DNA of 22,139 nucleotides, from positions 1-22,139 of the forward strand of contig NZ_JAIOSW010000391.1 in the NCBI RefSeq assembly GCF_021107415.1, in the 5' to 3' direction. This DNA comes from Desulfobacula sp. (lineage in GTDB: Bacteria > Desulfobacterota > Desulfobacteria > Desulfobacterales > Desulfobacteraceae). The translations under genes were made by a program, and so were the position numbers. Below are positions 13,595-21,314 of the stretch, one piece after another (the first letter of the stretch is position 1; every line of letters starts with the position of its first letter). Under the pieces are notes generated by a model, which saw only the letters and a program-made list of their open reading frames with translations, was not told the origin of the DNA and searched no databases.

Positions 13595-14317
13595 ATGGAC
13601 AAACTGGCAGTTATTTCCGACATTCACAGCAACTTTGAAGCATTAACATCTGTATTGAAAGACATATCCGGACAATCAATACAAAAAATTGTTTCACTGG
13701 GTGATAATATCGGGTATGGCCCTGATCCTGAAGACGTTCTTTTGAAACTGAAATCTCATTTTGTTACATCAATACGCGGCAATCACGAATTCGCCATCCT
13801 CAACGACAGTTATAAAAGGTCATTTAATCTAAATGCCATCACGGCCCTAGATATCAACCGCAAAAAATTATCAGGCAGTTCGATACAATACATTTCTTCA
13901 TTGGATTCAAGCCTGGTATCGCATGGGGCCTTATTTCTCCACGGCATCTCTTCAAATTTAATTGATGGCTATATCTTTAAACTATCTGATGCCCAGCTGA
14001 TCAAACGCGCCAAAAAGATTCATGCACGCATTGTCTTTGTCGGGCATACGCATCTGCTGAAAATCTATGAATTTGATAATAAGGGCCTTAGAAAAAAAGA
14101 ATTCACCCAAAGGATTTCTCTGTTAGATGACAAACGATACATCATCAATGCCGGCAGTGTGGGCCAGCCAAGACACGGAGTCCATGAAGCCACCTATGTT
14201 ATCTGGGATATTCAAAAGAGCACGGTTGAACCAAGATTTGTAACATACAATTATCATCATACTGCCATGAAAATCAAACAGGCCGGATTACCCCGGATTT
14301 ATGCGGATATTCTTTAA
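13595..14317 (+). CDS. Calcineurin-like metallophosphoesterase
   Basis: The start at ATG 13595 gives 240 residues, the normal family size, beginning directly at the first strand (MDKLAVISDIHSN). GGGGG lies 6 nt upstream, a modest ribosome-binding site. All dimetal motifs are present: SDIHSN (8-13; D9, H11), GDNIGYGPDP (36-45; D37), RGNHE (61-65; N63, H64), LHG (115-117) and GHTH (150-153), then NAGSVGQPR (185-193). The last motif fits YfcE/MJ0936-like phosphodiesterases. Substrates of such proteins are small phosphoesters, not predictable here. An in-frame start at 13469 would add 42 atypical residues. It converges with the patatin-like gene. Confidence 0.85.
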   Translation: MDKLAVISDIHSNFEALTSVLKDISGQSIQKIVSLGDNIGYGPDPEDVLLKLKSHFVTSIRGNHEFAILNDSYKRSFNLNAITALDINRKKLSGSSIQYISSLDSSLVSHGALFLHGISSNLIDGYIFKLSDAQLIKRAKKIHARIVFVGHTHLLKIYEFDNKGLRKKEFTQRISLLDDKRYIINAGSVGQPRHGVHEATYVIWDIQKSTVEPRFVTYNYHHTAMKIKQAGLPRIYADIL

Positions 14318-14360
14318 CCCAGATATTTCATAAATTTTTTTGAGATATAAATAGAGAAAA

Positions 14361-14384
14361 GGGATCAAATCTATGTTTGATCCC
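14361..14384. terminator. Hairpin between convergent genes, likely terminator
   Basis: GGGATCAAA (14361-14369) and TTTGATCCC (14376-14384) form a perfect 9-bp stem with a 6-nt loop. On the minus strand it is followed by TTTTCTC, so it most likely ends the patatin-like transcript. On the plus strand no T-run follows. Confidence 0.6.
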
Positions 14385-14447
14385 TGGCATATGATTTCTG
14401 ATCAATCAAGGATAATCCAATTCTTAACTGTTACAGGCTCTCCAATT

Positions 14448-15527
14448 TTACAAGGGCTTTACAATCTGTCTTATTTTTCCGGATTGTACAGCTTCAAAGA
14501 ATTCATCCCCCAATTGCTTGTTTTTTTCAACAACAACTCTCCAATAGGCCATACGTTCCTTATCATTTCCTTTGAATGTATTAAAATCTTTTCTATCGGG
14601 TATTTTTGCAAAGGGAAGACTTTTCACAAACGTATCTGACGGCGCAACCAGCACCACATTTTCCATGTGTTTGCTGCAGGGGTTGCGGTTTAAAGTTTTA
14701 TCAAACCATCCGGGTGTGATCTTTTCATAAAAATGGGGGTATAAAACAAAAGCGTCTTCATCGGGTAAAAAGGGTATATCCAGGTGATAATCAAGGATTC
14801 CGCCATCCCGGAAAACACCGGGTGCACCTTCAATAGATGAAATACCCTCCATTACTATTGGAATTGATCCTGAAGATAATAAAGCGGATTTAAAATTGGA
14901 TGGTGTCAGATCATAGATGTTCATGGGGAATTGATTCATGGAAGCAAAAGGCGGTGTTTTACCCGGACCACAGAAAAGTGCTCTTTCAAAAAAATAACCA
15001 AGCTTGTCCCGGCTCAACAGATTGACACCTGCTGCAAGCCCGATACCAAGCCACTGGAGCATAAAATGTTCTTTTTTAAGAAGGCCCTTGCATTTGTTGG
15101 ATAAAAAGCTGATCTTCATAAAAGGATGATAGAGCATGGCTTTAATTTCTTTATCATCAATATAGGCATCCAGGATTCTTAGTGATTCCCGGGTGATATC
15201 TTCCTTTGTGGGTCTCAGGTTATACTGCTGGGCAATATATTCTCTTTCAAGTGCCTCTATTGCCGCAAGCGGATCTTTCCGGCAAAAGGCAGCCATTCGA
15301 AACGCACCGATTGAGGTACCAATAAGATAAAGAGGATCTGTCCTTTCTTTGAATAAAGACATCAATACCCTGTCAATTCCGGTTAATACTAGAAATTTAG
15401 CAGAACCGGAAGCACCGGCAAGGACTTTTACCCGGGACGGATCCAATCCCTCATCCCTGATGATATCAATAGCTTTAGACCCTGCAAGTATGGAAATATT
15501 ATTAAACATGATAGATGAAAATATCAT
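14448..15527 (-). CDS. Patatin-like phospholipase
   Basis: This 359-residue protein has the Ser-Asp dyad of the patatin family: nucleophile GTSIGA (70-75; S72) and FRDGGILD (239-246; D241). A glycine-containing loop near the N terminus (VLAGASGSAK, 35-44) would serve as the oxyanion hole. It likely hydrolyses acyl esters of lipids. No signal peptide is seen, so a cytoplasmic or inner-membrane role (phospholipid turnover) is more likely than secretion. The start is uncertain: ATG 15527 has AAAAAGG too close, and ATG 15509 (MFNNISILAG) is an alternative. Confidence 0.85.
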   Translation of the reverse strand: MIFSSIMFNNISILAGSKAIDIIRDEGLDPSRVKVLAGASGSAKFLVLTGIDRVLMSLFKERTDPLYLIGTSIGAFRMAAFCRKDPLAAIEALEREYIAQQYNLRPTKEDITRESLRILDAYIDDKEIKAMLYHPFMKISFLSNKCKGLLKKEHFMLQWLGIGLAAGVNLLSRDKLGYFFERALFCGPGKTPPFASMNQFPMNIYDLTPSNFKSALLSSGSIPIVMEGISSIEGAPGVFRDGGILDYHLDIPFLPDEDAFVLYPHFYEKITPGWFDKTLNRNPCSKHMENVVLVAPSDTFVKSLPFAKIPDRKDFNTFKGNDKERMAYWRVVVEKNKQLGDEFFEAVQSGKIRQIVKPL

Positions 15528-15570
15528 GCCTTTTTATAAAATCCAATATCAAAAAAGAAAAAGTGTTTTA

Positions 15571-15601
15571 TTGACAAAATAGGCAATGTTTGAAATATAA
15601 C
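15571..15601 (+). promoter_or_regulatory. Candidate promoter of the 96-residue membrane protein gene
   Basis: Consensus TTGACA (15571-15576) precedes overlapping -10-like AATATA/TATAAC at spacings of 17 and 19 nt. The leader to TTG 15642 would be about 35 nt. Confidence 0.4.
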
Positions 15602-15641
15602 TACCATTTAAATCATTGCCGGATTATTAAGGGAGTAAGTC

Positions 15642-15932
15642 TTGACCGGAATAAGTGAAATTCTTGTTTTAGTGCTGCTGATTGCCTGTATCTTGATTTT
15701 ACCAAGACTGTTTAAGGGAGAACCTGTAAAAAAGACTTCTTCGTCAAAACAGCGGAAAAAACTTTCTGCAAAAATCCGGTTCGGTATCGTACTTACCCTG
15801 GTTTATCCTATAGTCTTAGCTCTTTATATCAAGCCCTGGAATGAAAACATTATTTCTTTTATCTCCTTTGGAATTATACCCGTCTTTCTTGTCTGGGCTA
15901 TTGCCTGGATCATAGCTGGAAGAAAAAAATAA
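15642..15932 (+). CDS. Small hydrophobic membrane protein of unknown function
   Basis: This 96-residue protein starts at TTG 15642 with GGGAG 6 nt upstream. Three hydrophobic segments (about residues 4-22, 45-63 and 70-92) are separated by a very basic loop (28-46, rich in Lys and Ser) that should be cytoplasmic. I did not recognise the family. It is a single gene between the divergent patatin-like gene and the hsp20 gene. Confidence 0.7.
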   Translation: MTGISEILVLVLLIACILILPRLFKGEPVKKTSSSKQRKKLSAKIRFGIVLTLVYPIVLALYIKPWNENIISFISFGIIPVFLVWAIAWIIAGRKK

Positions 15933-15997
15933 AGATCGCATTACTTTTCAATATTAATTCCTTTTAGTAATATATGAATAAAATTTTATTATTTTAC

Positions 15998-16025
15998 TTG
16001 ACTCAGTTTATTTCATGATTAATTT
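15998..16025 (+). promoter_or_regulatory. Candidate promoter of hsp20
   Basis: TTGACT (15998-16003), 16 nt, then TAATTT (16020-16025), about 55 nt before the start codon. No sigma-32-type or CIRCE element was seen. Confidence 0.3.
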
Positions 16026-16081
16026 TGTTTCAAACGGAAGTAAAATAACGAATACAACATAACCTAAACGGAGGATTAATT

Positions 16082-16504
16082 ATGAGACTTGTAAGATACA
16101 ACCCAATTAACGAACTGGCTTTCTGGGGAAATGCATTTAATGATTCATTTTTTAACACAAAACCCAAAACCAATGAATCCTGGTATCCTGCAGTGGATAT
16201 CCTGAACGAGAAAGATGATGTGGTTCTCAACATTGAACTGCCGGGTGTCAAAAAAGAAAATATTTCCATCAATATTGAAGACAGGGTTCTGACCATAAAA
16301 GGTGAAAGAAAGTTTGAGAATAAAGAAAAAAAGGACAGCTATCTCAGAAAAGAAAGATCATACGGAAGCTTTAAACGGTCATTCACCCTTTCCGATGATG
16401 TTCTGATCGATGAGGTCAATGCCGATTTCCAGGATGGTGTTCTTAAATTGACCCTGAAAAAAGATACTGCCAAAGAAGAGGTCAAACAGATAACAATTAA
16501 TTAA
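16082..16504 (+). CDS. hsp20: Small heat-shock protein Hsp20/alpha-crystallin
   Basis: This 140-residue ATP-independent holdase binds unfolding proteins in the cytoplasm. A short N-terminal arm (1-35) precedes an alpha-crystallin domain with landmarks WYPAVDI (35-41), IELPGVKKENI (51-61), LTIKGERK (70-77) and FQDGVLKLTLKK (114-125). The C-terminal ITI near residue 138 is the IxI-type anchoring motif. GGAGG lies 7 nt before the ATG. It is monocistronic with a strong terminator. Confidence 0.95.
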   Translation: MRLVRYNPINELAFWGNAFNDSFFNTKPKTNESWYPAVDILNEKDDVVLNIELPGVKKENISINIEDRVLTIKGERKFENKEKKDSYLRKERSYGSFKRSFTLSDDVLIDEVNADFQDGVLKLTLKKDTAKEEVKQITIN

Positions 16505-16532
16505 TTTAAAACGACCTTAAATCACCTTTGCT

Positions 16533-16573
16533 AAATGGGGGCTGTTCAATTCAAACATTGACAGCCCCCATTT
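16533..16573 (+). terminator. Intrinsic terminator of hsp20
   Basis: AAATGGGGGCTGT (16533-16545) and ACAGCCCCCATTT (16561-16573) form a 13-bp perfect stem with a 15-nt loop, continuing into a run of seven T. It may also help stop the convergent recD2 transcript, though the minus-strand T-run is only three. Confidence 0.9.
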
Positions 16574-16592
16574 TTTTATTTGAAAAATTTCA

Positions 16593-18737
16593 TTATTGTT
16601 TCAAGCGATGCCATAACCGGGTATAACGCTTAGAGGATTTAACCGTACTAATGGCAATGGCAAGAGCCTTTTTGCTCCCCACAAGGACAACGAGTTTTTT
16701 ACCCCGGGTCACTGCCGTATAAATCAGGTTTCTTTGTAAAAGAATATAGTGTTGAACCACAACGGGTACGATCACGACAGGATACTCTGATCCTTGAGAT
16801 TTATGGACTGAAACAGCATAGGCATGAACAATTTCATCAAAATTAGAGAAATCATACTCAACTTCTCTTTTATCAAAATTGATCAATAGTGTTTGATCAA
16901 TTAAATTAATATCCATGATCCTGCCAATGTCGCCATTGTAGGTATGCTTGTCATAATTATTGCGGATCTGCATTACCTTGTCTGATACTTTAAATTCCCT
17001 GTTCCCCCTTTGGACGATCACCTTGTTTGGATTCAGGATTTTCTGCAGTTCGTGATTGAGGTTGCCTGCCCCGACAATACCTTTGTGCATCGGGGTTAAT
17101 ACCTGGATATCATCTACCGGATCATACCCGAATTCATCCGGGATTCTATTTTGCACCAGATCAATAATGGTGTTTAAGACCTCTTCAGGCTCCTCTTTCC
17201 GGACAAAATAAAAATCACCTTTATCCTTTGCCACTGCCGGAAACATCCCCTTATTGATCCTATGCGCATTGACAACAATCAAGCTCTTTTTTGCCTGCCG
17301 GAAAATAATATCAAGTGTAACAACACTAAAAGTATTGGATATGATCAAATCATTTAATACATTTCCCGGGCCCACCGATGGCAATTGATTGACATCCCCC
17401 ACAAGAATAAGGATCGCCTCTTTGGGAACAGCCTTTAAGAGATGGTGCATTAAGACCGTGTCAATCATGGAGGCTTCATCAATGATGAGCACATCACATT
17501 TTAAGGGGTTTTTATCATTTTTTTTAAAACCCGGCCCTTTCATGGAATAATCCAGCAGCCTGTGGATAGTCCTGGCTTGTTCCCAGGTGGCTTCGCTCAT
17601 TTTTTTGGCGGCTCTTCCCGTGGGGGCGGCCAGTAAAATTTTTGCACCGGCTTTCTTTAAAATTTTGATAATAGCATTAATAATGGTTGTTTTACCGGTA
17701 CCAGGACCCCCGGTAATAATTAAAATTTTTTCTTCCAAAGACTTTTTAACGGCTGCTTCCTGGTTTTTGGTAAGCCGTATCTTAATCTGATCTTTAATCC
17801 ATTTAACAGCCTTGTTTGAATCAATCTTACGAATACTTTTGGGAGAATTTTTAAGCCGTTGAAAATTATTGACAATTCCTATTTCACAAACATGGAATTT
17901 CTTTAGAAAAACCTGTTGATTATTTTCATTGATATCTTCAATAACAATCCGGCCGGCCAAAAAAAAATTTTTAATCGCCATTAAAACAATATCTTTGTCT
18001 ACTTCCAGCATTTCTTGAACTTTCCGGCAAAACTCATGATAGGGATAACAGACATGACCGTCATCAGCCAGCTGATACAGCACATATTCAAGCCCGGCTT
18101 CACTGCGCTGGGGGGCATCCTTTTCCATGCCAAGTTTTTGTGCAATGCTGTCGGCTATAATAAATCCAATACCAAAGATATCCCTGGCAAGCCTGTAAGG
18201 ATTTTCTTTTACAATATGAATGGAATCCTGGCCATAGGTTTTAAAAATTTTAGCTGCATAAGCAGTACTGACCCCATGGGACTGCAAAAAGAGCATCACG
18301 GCTCTGACCTCTTTTTGCCTACCCCAGGCCTGCTGAATCATTTCAATTCTTTTTTTGCCGATGCCCTCAACCTGGGAAAGTCTATTTGTATTCTTTTCAA
18401 TAATATCAAGTGATTGAGTACCAAACCGCTCTACAATCCGTTTGGCCATAACAGGACCGATCCCTTTAATCAGGCCTGACCCCAGGTATTTCTGGATACC
18501 GAATAGTGTGGCAGGAACAAGTGTCTTATATTGCTGAACCTGAAACTGGTTGCCAAATTGTGGGTGGATGATCCATTTGCCTTTAATTTCAATAAATTCA
18601 CCAGGGATTGGGTTCACCATGTTCCCCACAATAGTCACAAAATCTCTTTCATCTTTCACCTTGAGCTTGCACACACAAAAAGCACTCTCTTCATTAGAAA
18701 AGGTGACGCGTTCAATATGTCCTTTAAGATGTGCCAT
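16593..18737 (-). CDS. recD2: RecD2-type ATP-dependent 5'-3' DNA helicase
   Basis: This 714-residue protein has the RecD2 length and order: an N-terminal beta-rich OB-like region (1-75), helix-hairpin-helix segments (around 87-105 and 122-135), then superfamily 1B helicase motifs. Walker A is GGPGTGKT (343-350), Walker B DEAS (420-423), motif III GDVNQLPSVGPG (447-458), motif IV LDIIFRQ (475-481), then SVHKSQGSEYP (643-653) and YTAVTRGKK (673-681). RecD2 works without RecBC in replication stress and repair. The weak ribosome-binding site CAGG lies in a duplicated 13-mer just upstream. The gene stands alone between two terminators. Confidence 0.93.
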   Translation of the reverse strand: MAHLKGHIERVTFSNEESAFCVCKLKVKDERDFVTIVGNMVNPIPGEFIEIKGKWIIHPQFGNQFQVQQYKTLVPATLFGIQKYLGSGLIKGIGPVMAKRIVERFGTQSLDIIEKNTNRLSQVEGIGKKRIEMIQQAWGRQKEVRAVMLFLQSHGVSTAYAAKIFKTYGQDSIHIVKENPYRLARDIFGIGFIIADSIAQKLGMEKDAPQRSEAGLEYVLYQLADDGHVCYPYHEFCRKVQEMLEVDKDIVLMAIKNFFLAGRIVIEDINENNQQVFLKKFHVCEIGIVNNFQRLKNSPKSIRKIDSNKAVKWIKDQIKIRLTKNQEAAVKKSLEEKILIITGGPGTGKTTIINAIIKILKKAGAKILLAAPTGRAAKKMSEATWEQARTIHRLLDYSMKGPGFKKNDKNPLKCDVLIIDEASMIDTVLMHHLLKAVPKEAILILVGDVNQLPSVGPGNVLNDLIISNTFSVVTLDIIFRQAKKSLIVVNAHRINKGMFPAVAKDKGDFYFVRKEEPEEVLNTIIDLVQNRIPDEFGYDPVDDIQVLTPMHKGIVGAGNLNHELQKILNPNKVIVQRGNREFKVSDKVMQIRNNYDKHTYNGDIGRIMDINLIDQTLLINFDKREVEYDFSNFDEIVHAYAVSVHKSQGSEYPVVIVPVVVQHYILLQRNLIYTAVTRGKKLVVLVGSKKALAIAISTVKSSKRYTRLWHRLKQ

Positions 18738-18739
18738 TT

Positions 18740-18769
18740 TTTTACCTGATTTTTAATTTTACCTGATTT
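18740..18769. repeat. Duplicated 13-mer in the recD2 leader
   Basis: TTTTACCTGATTT occurs at 18740-18752 and again exactly at 18757-18769 (period 17). On the coding strand each copy carries CAGGT; the proximal copy provides the only ribosome-binding-like sequence for recD2. Confidence 0.6.
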
Positions 18770-18803
18770 GAATTTTTTCGGGTTTCAAATAGTTTATAAA
18801 ATA

Positions 18804-18849
18804 AAAACGCATTCCAAGACCTTTAAGACAAGCCTCTGGAATGCGTTTT
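18804..18849 (-). terminator. Intrinsic terminator of the qrc operon
   Basis: AAAACGCATTCCA (18804-18816) and TGGAATGCGTTTT (18837-18849) form a 13-bp perfect stem. On the minus strand it is followed by TTTTTATTTTAT, placing it at the end of the qrc transcript, about 60 nt after the 51-residue gene. Confidence 0.85.
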
Positions 18850-18909
18850 ATTCAAAATTGTGAGAACAAAATTTGAAACCTGTCCTCCAATTGCTTTAAT
18901 ATTCAGTGT

Positions 18910-19065
18910 TTAATGAGAATCTCCACTATCATTCATGGTATCATAGGCTGCCTTTAAAAAACAGAATGTCAGACCGGCACCCAGAATGGAAACAGCGTAC
19001 CAGAATCCACCAAAAAAAATCACATGGCCCATATCCCACGCCCATTCAAAACTAAATGGAAACAT
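18910..19065 (-). CDS. 51-residue single-helix membrane protein, last gene of the qrc operon
   Basis: A short frame from ATG 19065 to TAA 18910 encodes 51 residues. AAAGGAG lies 7 nt before the start, and the gene sits 46 nt after qrcD on the same strand, before the operon terminator. The N-terminal part is aromatic-rich (FPFSFEWAWDMG), followed by one hydrophobic helix (about 15-40) and an acidic hydrophilic tail (YDTMNDSGDSH). I do not recognise a named family. By position it may be a small accessory or assembly subunit of the Qrc complex (inference). Confidence 0.75.
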   Translation of the reverse strand: MFPFSFEWAWDMGHVIFFGGFWYAVSILGAGLTFCFLKAAYDTMNDSGDSH

Positions 19066-19111
19066 ATTTTTTCTCCTTTATAACAATTTCCTTTGTTATC
19101 TCAAAGGGGGT

Positions 19112-20368
19112 TTATTCTGCTTCGACAGCAGGGTCTATCGAATTAAGTTCCTGTTCCTGGGGAAACACAGGAAGGTAACGATAGGTAATAGCAATCAGAA
19201 TGATTCCATAGGCAACAGGAAGAACGGTTGTTGCAATTTCCTGCCAGCTTGGAATGTAAAGGGCCCAGGTATCAAAACTCATTACCGGAACCGCCATAAT
19301 CTGAAGTACCATGACCCATCTGTTCAGACAAACACCAATGGTTCCAAGAATGATAGCAATCAGGCGCAGCGTTGGATTTTCACGGGTAGACTTCATAATC
19401 AGAATCAAACCCGGAACAACACCGCATAGTATAATTTCAGTCACCAGAATCCAGTATCCATAAAAACTATTATTGGTATAAAAATGGCCCAGGGTAAATC
19501 CAAGACTGGGGGCAGTCACAATTGCCCAATAGATGGTGTCAATGATTTTAGCAATGATATACGTTGAAATCATCCAGCCTGAAATTTTAGCCAGTAGATG
19601 AACCGTCTTATCACTAACCAATTTTTTCCCGGTAATTGTTTCAGTAATTTTTGTCACCAGAAGGGTAAAACACGGGCCAAATGCTGCTGCTGACCATGTA
19701 AACAAGAAAAAAGTCCAGGGCCAGATCAACAAGCCTTCCCTGACAGCAAACGGACGGCCATACAGAACACCCGCAACACCACCAAGAGATCCCTGATGGA
19801 AAAAGGAAAGAAAAGCACCGGTTGCAGCAAAGACTGCCATGACACCATGCATGTTATGGGCAAGGTGATGGAAGAAAGGCACTTTATTGACCTGTCTGTT
19901 TTCAAGGATATTTGGGATAAACTCAATGGTCAATACGGCAAAGTAACAGGACAGACAAAAGGCTACCTCTGTCAACATTGAATGGACATTGGCATGCCAG
20001 AAAATGAACCAGCCTCTAAGCGGCTGCCCAATATCAATGGCAAGGATTAACAACGCTGAACTATAGCAGATAAAACCGATGATAACGGCAAAATTAATAA
20101 TATTTTTCAGTTCGTCAACTTTAAAAATATATTTCAACAGACCTGTAAAAAATGCGCCACCACCAACAGCGATGACTGCAAGATCAGCCCAGATCCAGAG
20201 GGCAAACCCGTAGTAATCATTCATATTGGTCTGGTTCAGGCCTTTAAACCAGCAAAGGAACATGGCATAAACGCCCCAAAGCAGTACGGCACTAACGATG
20301 GCAATTCCAATGGTAAACTTTGGAAATGAGCAGCGTTTTGCACCTTCAGGTATTAATGCAGAATCCAT
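19112..20368 (-). CDS. qrcD: Menaquinone reductase, integral membrane subunit QrcD (NrfD/PsrC family)
   Basis: This 418-residue polytopic protein has about ten hydrophobic segments, the NrfD/PsrC arrangement that holds the quinone site. Typical pieces include WIWADLAVIAVGGGAFF (64-80) and an Arg-containing segment CLNRWVMVLQ late in the protein. In Desulfovibrio Qrc passes electrons from periplasmic type I cytochrome c3 to menaquinone, and QrcD anchors the complex. AGGAG lies 9 nt before ATG 20368, 33 nt after qrcC. The Qrc assignment rather than another NrfD-type complex rests on gene order and the partner subunits. Confidence 0.85.
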   Translation of the reverse strand: MDSALIPEGAKRCSFPKFTIGIAIVSAVLLWGVYAMFLCWFKGLNQTNMNDYYGFALWIWADLAVIAVGGGAFFTGLLKYIFKVDELKNIINFAVIIGFICYSSALLILAIDIGQPLRGWFIFWHANVHSMLTEVAFCLSCYFAVLTIEFIPNILENRQVNKVPFFHHLAHNMHGVMAVFAATGAFLSFFHQGSLGGVAGVLYGRPFAVREGLLIWPWTFFLFTWSAAAFGPCFTLLVTKITETITGKKLVSDKTVHLLAKISGWMISTYIIAKIIDTIYWAIVTAPSLGFTLGHFYTNNSFYGYWILVTEIILCGVVPGLILIMKSTRENPTLRLIAIILGTIGVCLNRWVMVLQIMAVPVMSFDTWALYIPSWQEIATTVLPVAYGIILIAITYRYLPVFPQEQELNSIDPAVEAE

Positions 20369-20401
20369 ATTTATTCACTCCTAAATAAGGTTTTGAATTT
20401 C

Positions 20402-21262
20402 TTAACCATGAGATGAAGACCCATGATGATTCTTGATTTCATCCCATTCACCATCCAGATAGTTATCCCCTTGCTTTCTCACCCACTCCCGCTCGGAAAG
20501 ATAATAGACCTTTGGATTGGTTCCAAGCCTTTCGAGCAGCCTGAAAACCTTAGGATTTCTTGATTTTCCCACAACATGCTTGTTTCTCGGATCCGGGTGT
20601 GGATCAGGTTTAACAATCTGATGTACCTTATGAGCAGGATTATTAAGATCACCGAATACAATTGCACCGGCAGGACAAGCCGTGGTACAGGCAGTCTGAT
20701 ATTCATGTTCTTCAATATCATCTCGCCCTTCATAGTATGCGATATCCCTTGCAGCCTGGTACCGGTGGTAACAGAAACTGCATTTTTCAACGACCCCTCT
20801 CATTCTCGGAGATACATTAGGGCTCAGGTAATTTTCCATGCCTTCGGGCCATTTGGGATCCCACCAGTTAAAATACCTTGCATGGTAAGGACATGCCGCC
20901 ATGCAATATCGGCATCCAAAACAGCGTGTATAAATCTGGCTGACAATTCCTGTATCATAGCCATAATCCGTCGCAGTCGCAGGGCAAACGGAAACACAGG
21001 GTGAATGCCCATGATCCCCCTCCCCTCCACAATGCTGGCAGGGCCTTGGCATATATACGATTTCAGTATCAGGAAAGGATTTACCATTGGTTAATTTATA
21101 AACACGCATCCAGGTGATGCTATCCTTTTTATTGGATTCATCCTCCCTAAACGGAACATTGTTCTCAGACATGCACGAAACCATGCAGGAACCGCATCCT
21201 GTGCATTTGTCCAGATCAATAACCATTCCGAACTTATGTGCTTTATTATTTTCTTGTTTCAT
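20402..21262 (-). CDS. qrcC: Menaquinone reductase, iron-sulfur subunit QrcC
   Basis: The start at ATG 21262 has AAAGAGG 6 nt upstream and gives 286 residues; a longer in-frame start at 21376 would overlap the previous gene and was rejected. Sixteen cysteines form four cluster-binding groups: C20/C23/C26/C30, C75/C78/C89/C93, C114/C117/C120/C124 and C161/C164/C192/C196. This is the periplasmic ferredoxin-like electron-wire subunit of molybdopterin-oxidoreductase-type complexes. No signal peptide is visible; like related subunits it could be exported with a partner (inference). It lies 52 nt after qrcB and 33 nt before qrcD. Confidence 0.88.
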   Translation of the reverse strand: MKQENNKAHKFGMVIDLDKCTGCGSCMVSCMSENNVPFREDESNKKDSITWMRVYKLTNGKSFPDTEIVYMPRPCQHCGGEGDHGHSPCVSVCPATATDYGYDTGIVSQIYTRCFGCRYCMAACPYHARYFNWWDPKWPEGMENYLSPNVSPRMRGVVEKCSFCYHRYQAARDIAYYEGRDDIEEHEYQTACTTACPAGAIVFGDLNNPAHKVHQIVKPDPHPDPRNKHVVGKSRNPKVFRLLERLGTNPKVYYLSEREWVRKQGDNYLDGEWDEIKNHHGSSSHG

Positions 21263-21314
21263 TAAGAACCTCTTTAGCAATTTATCCTTGTTTTTTGGGG
21301 AATTGTTGGGAATT

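Noticed and set aside
20576..21004. Plus-strand open frame of 142 codons
   Set aside because: It is antisense to qrcC, whose sixteen cluster cysteines establish the coding strand.
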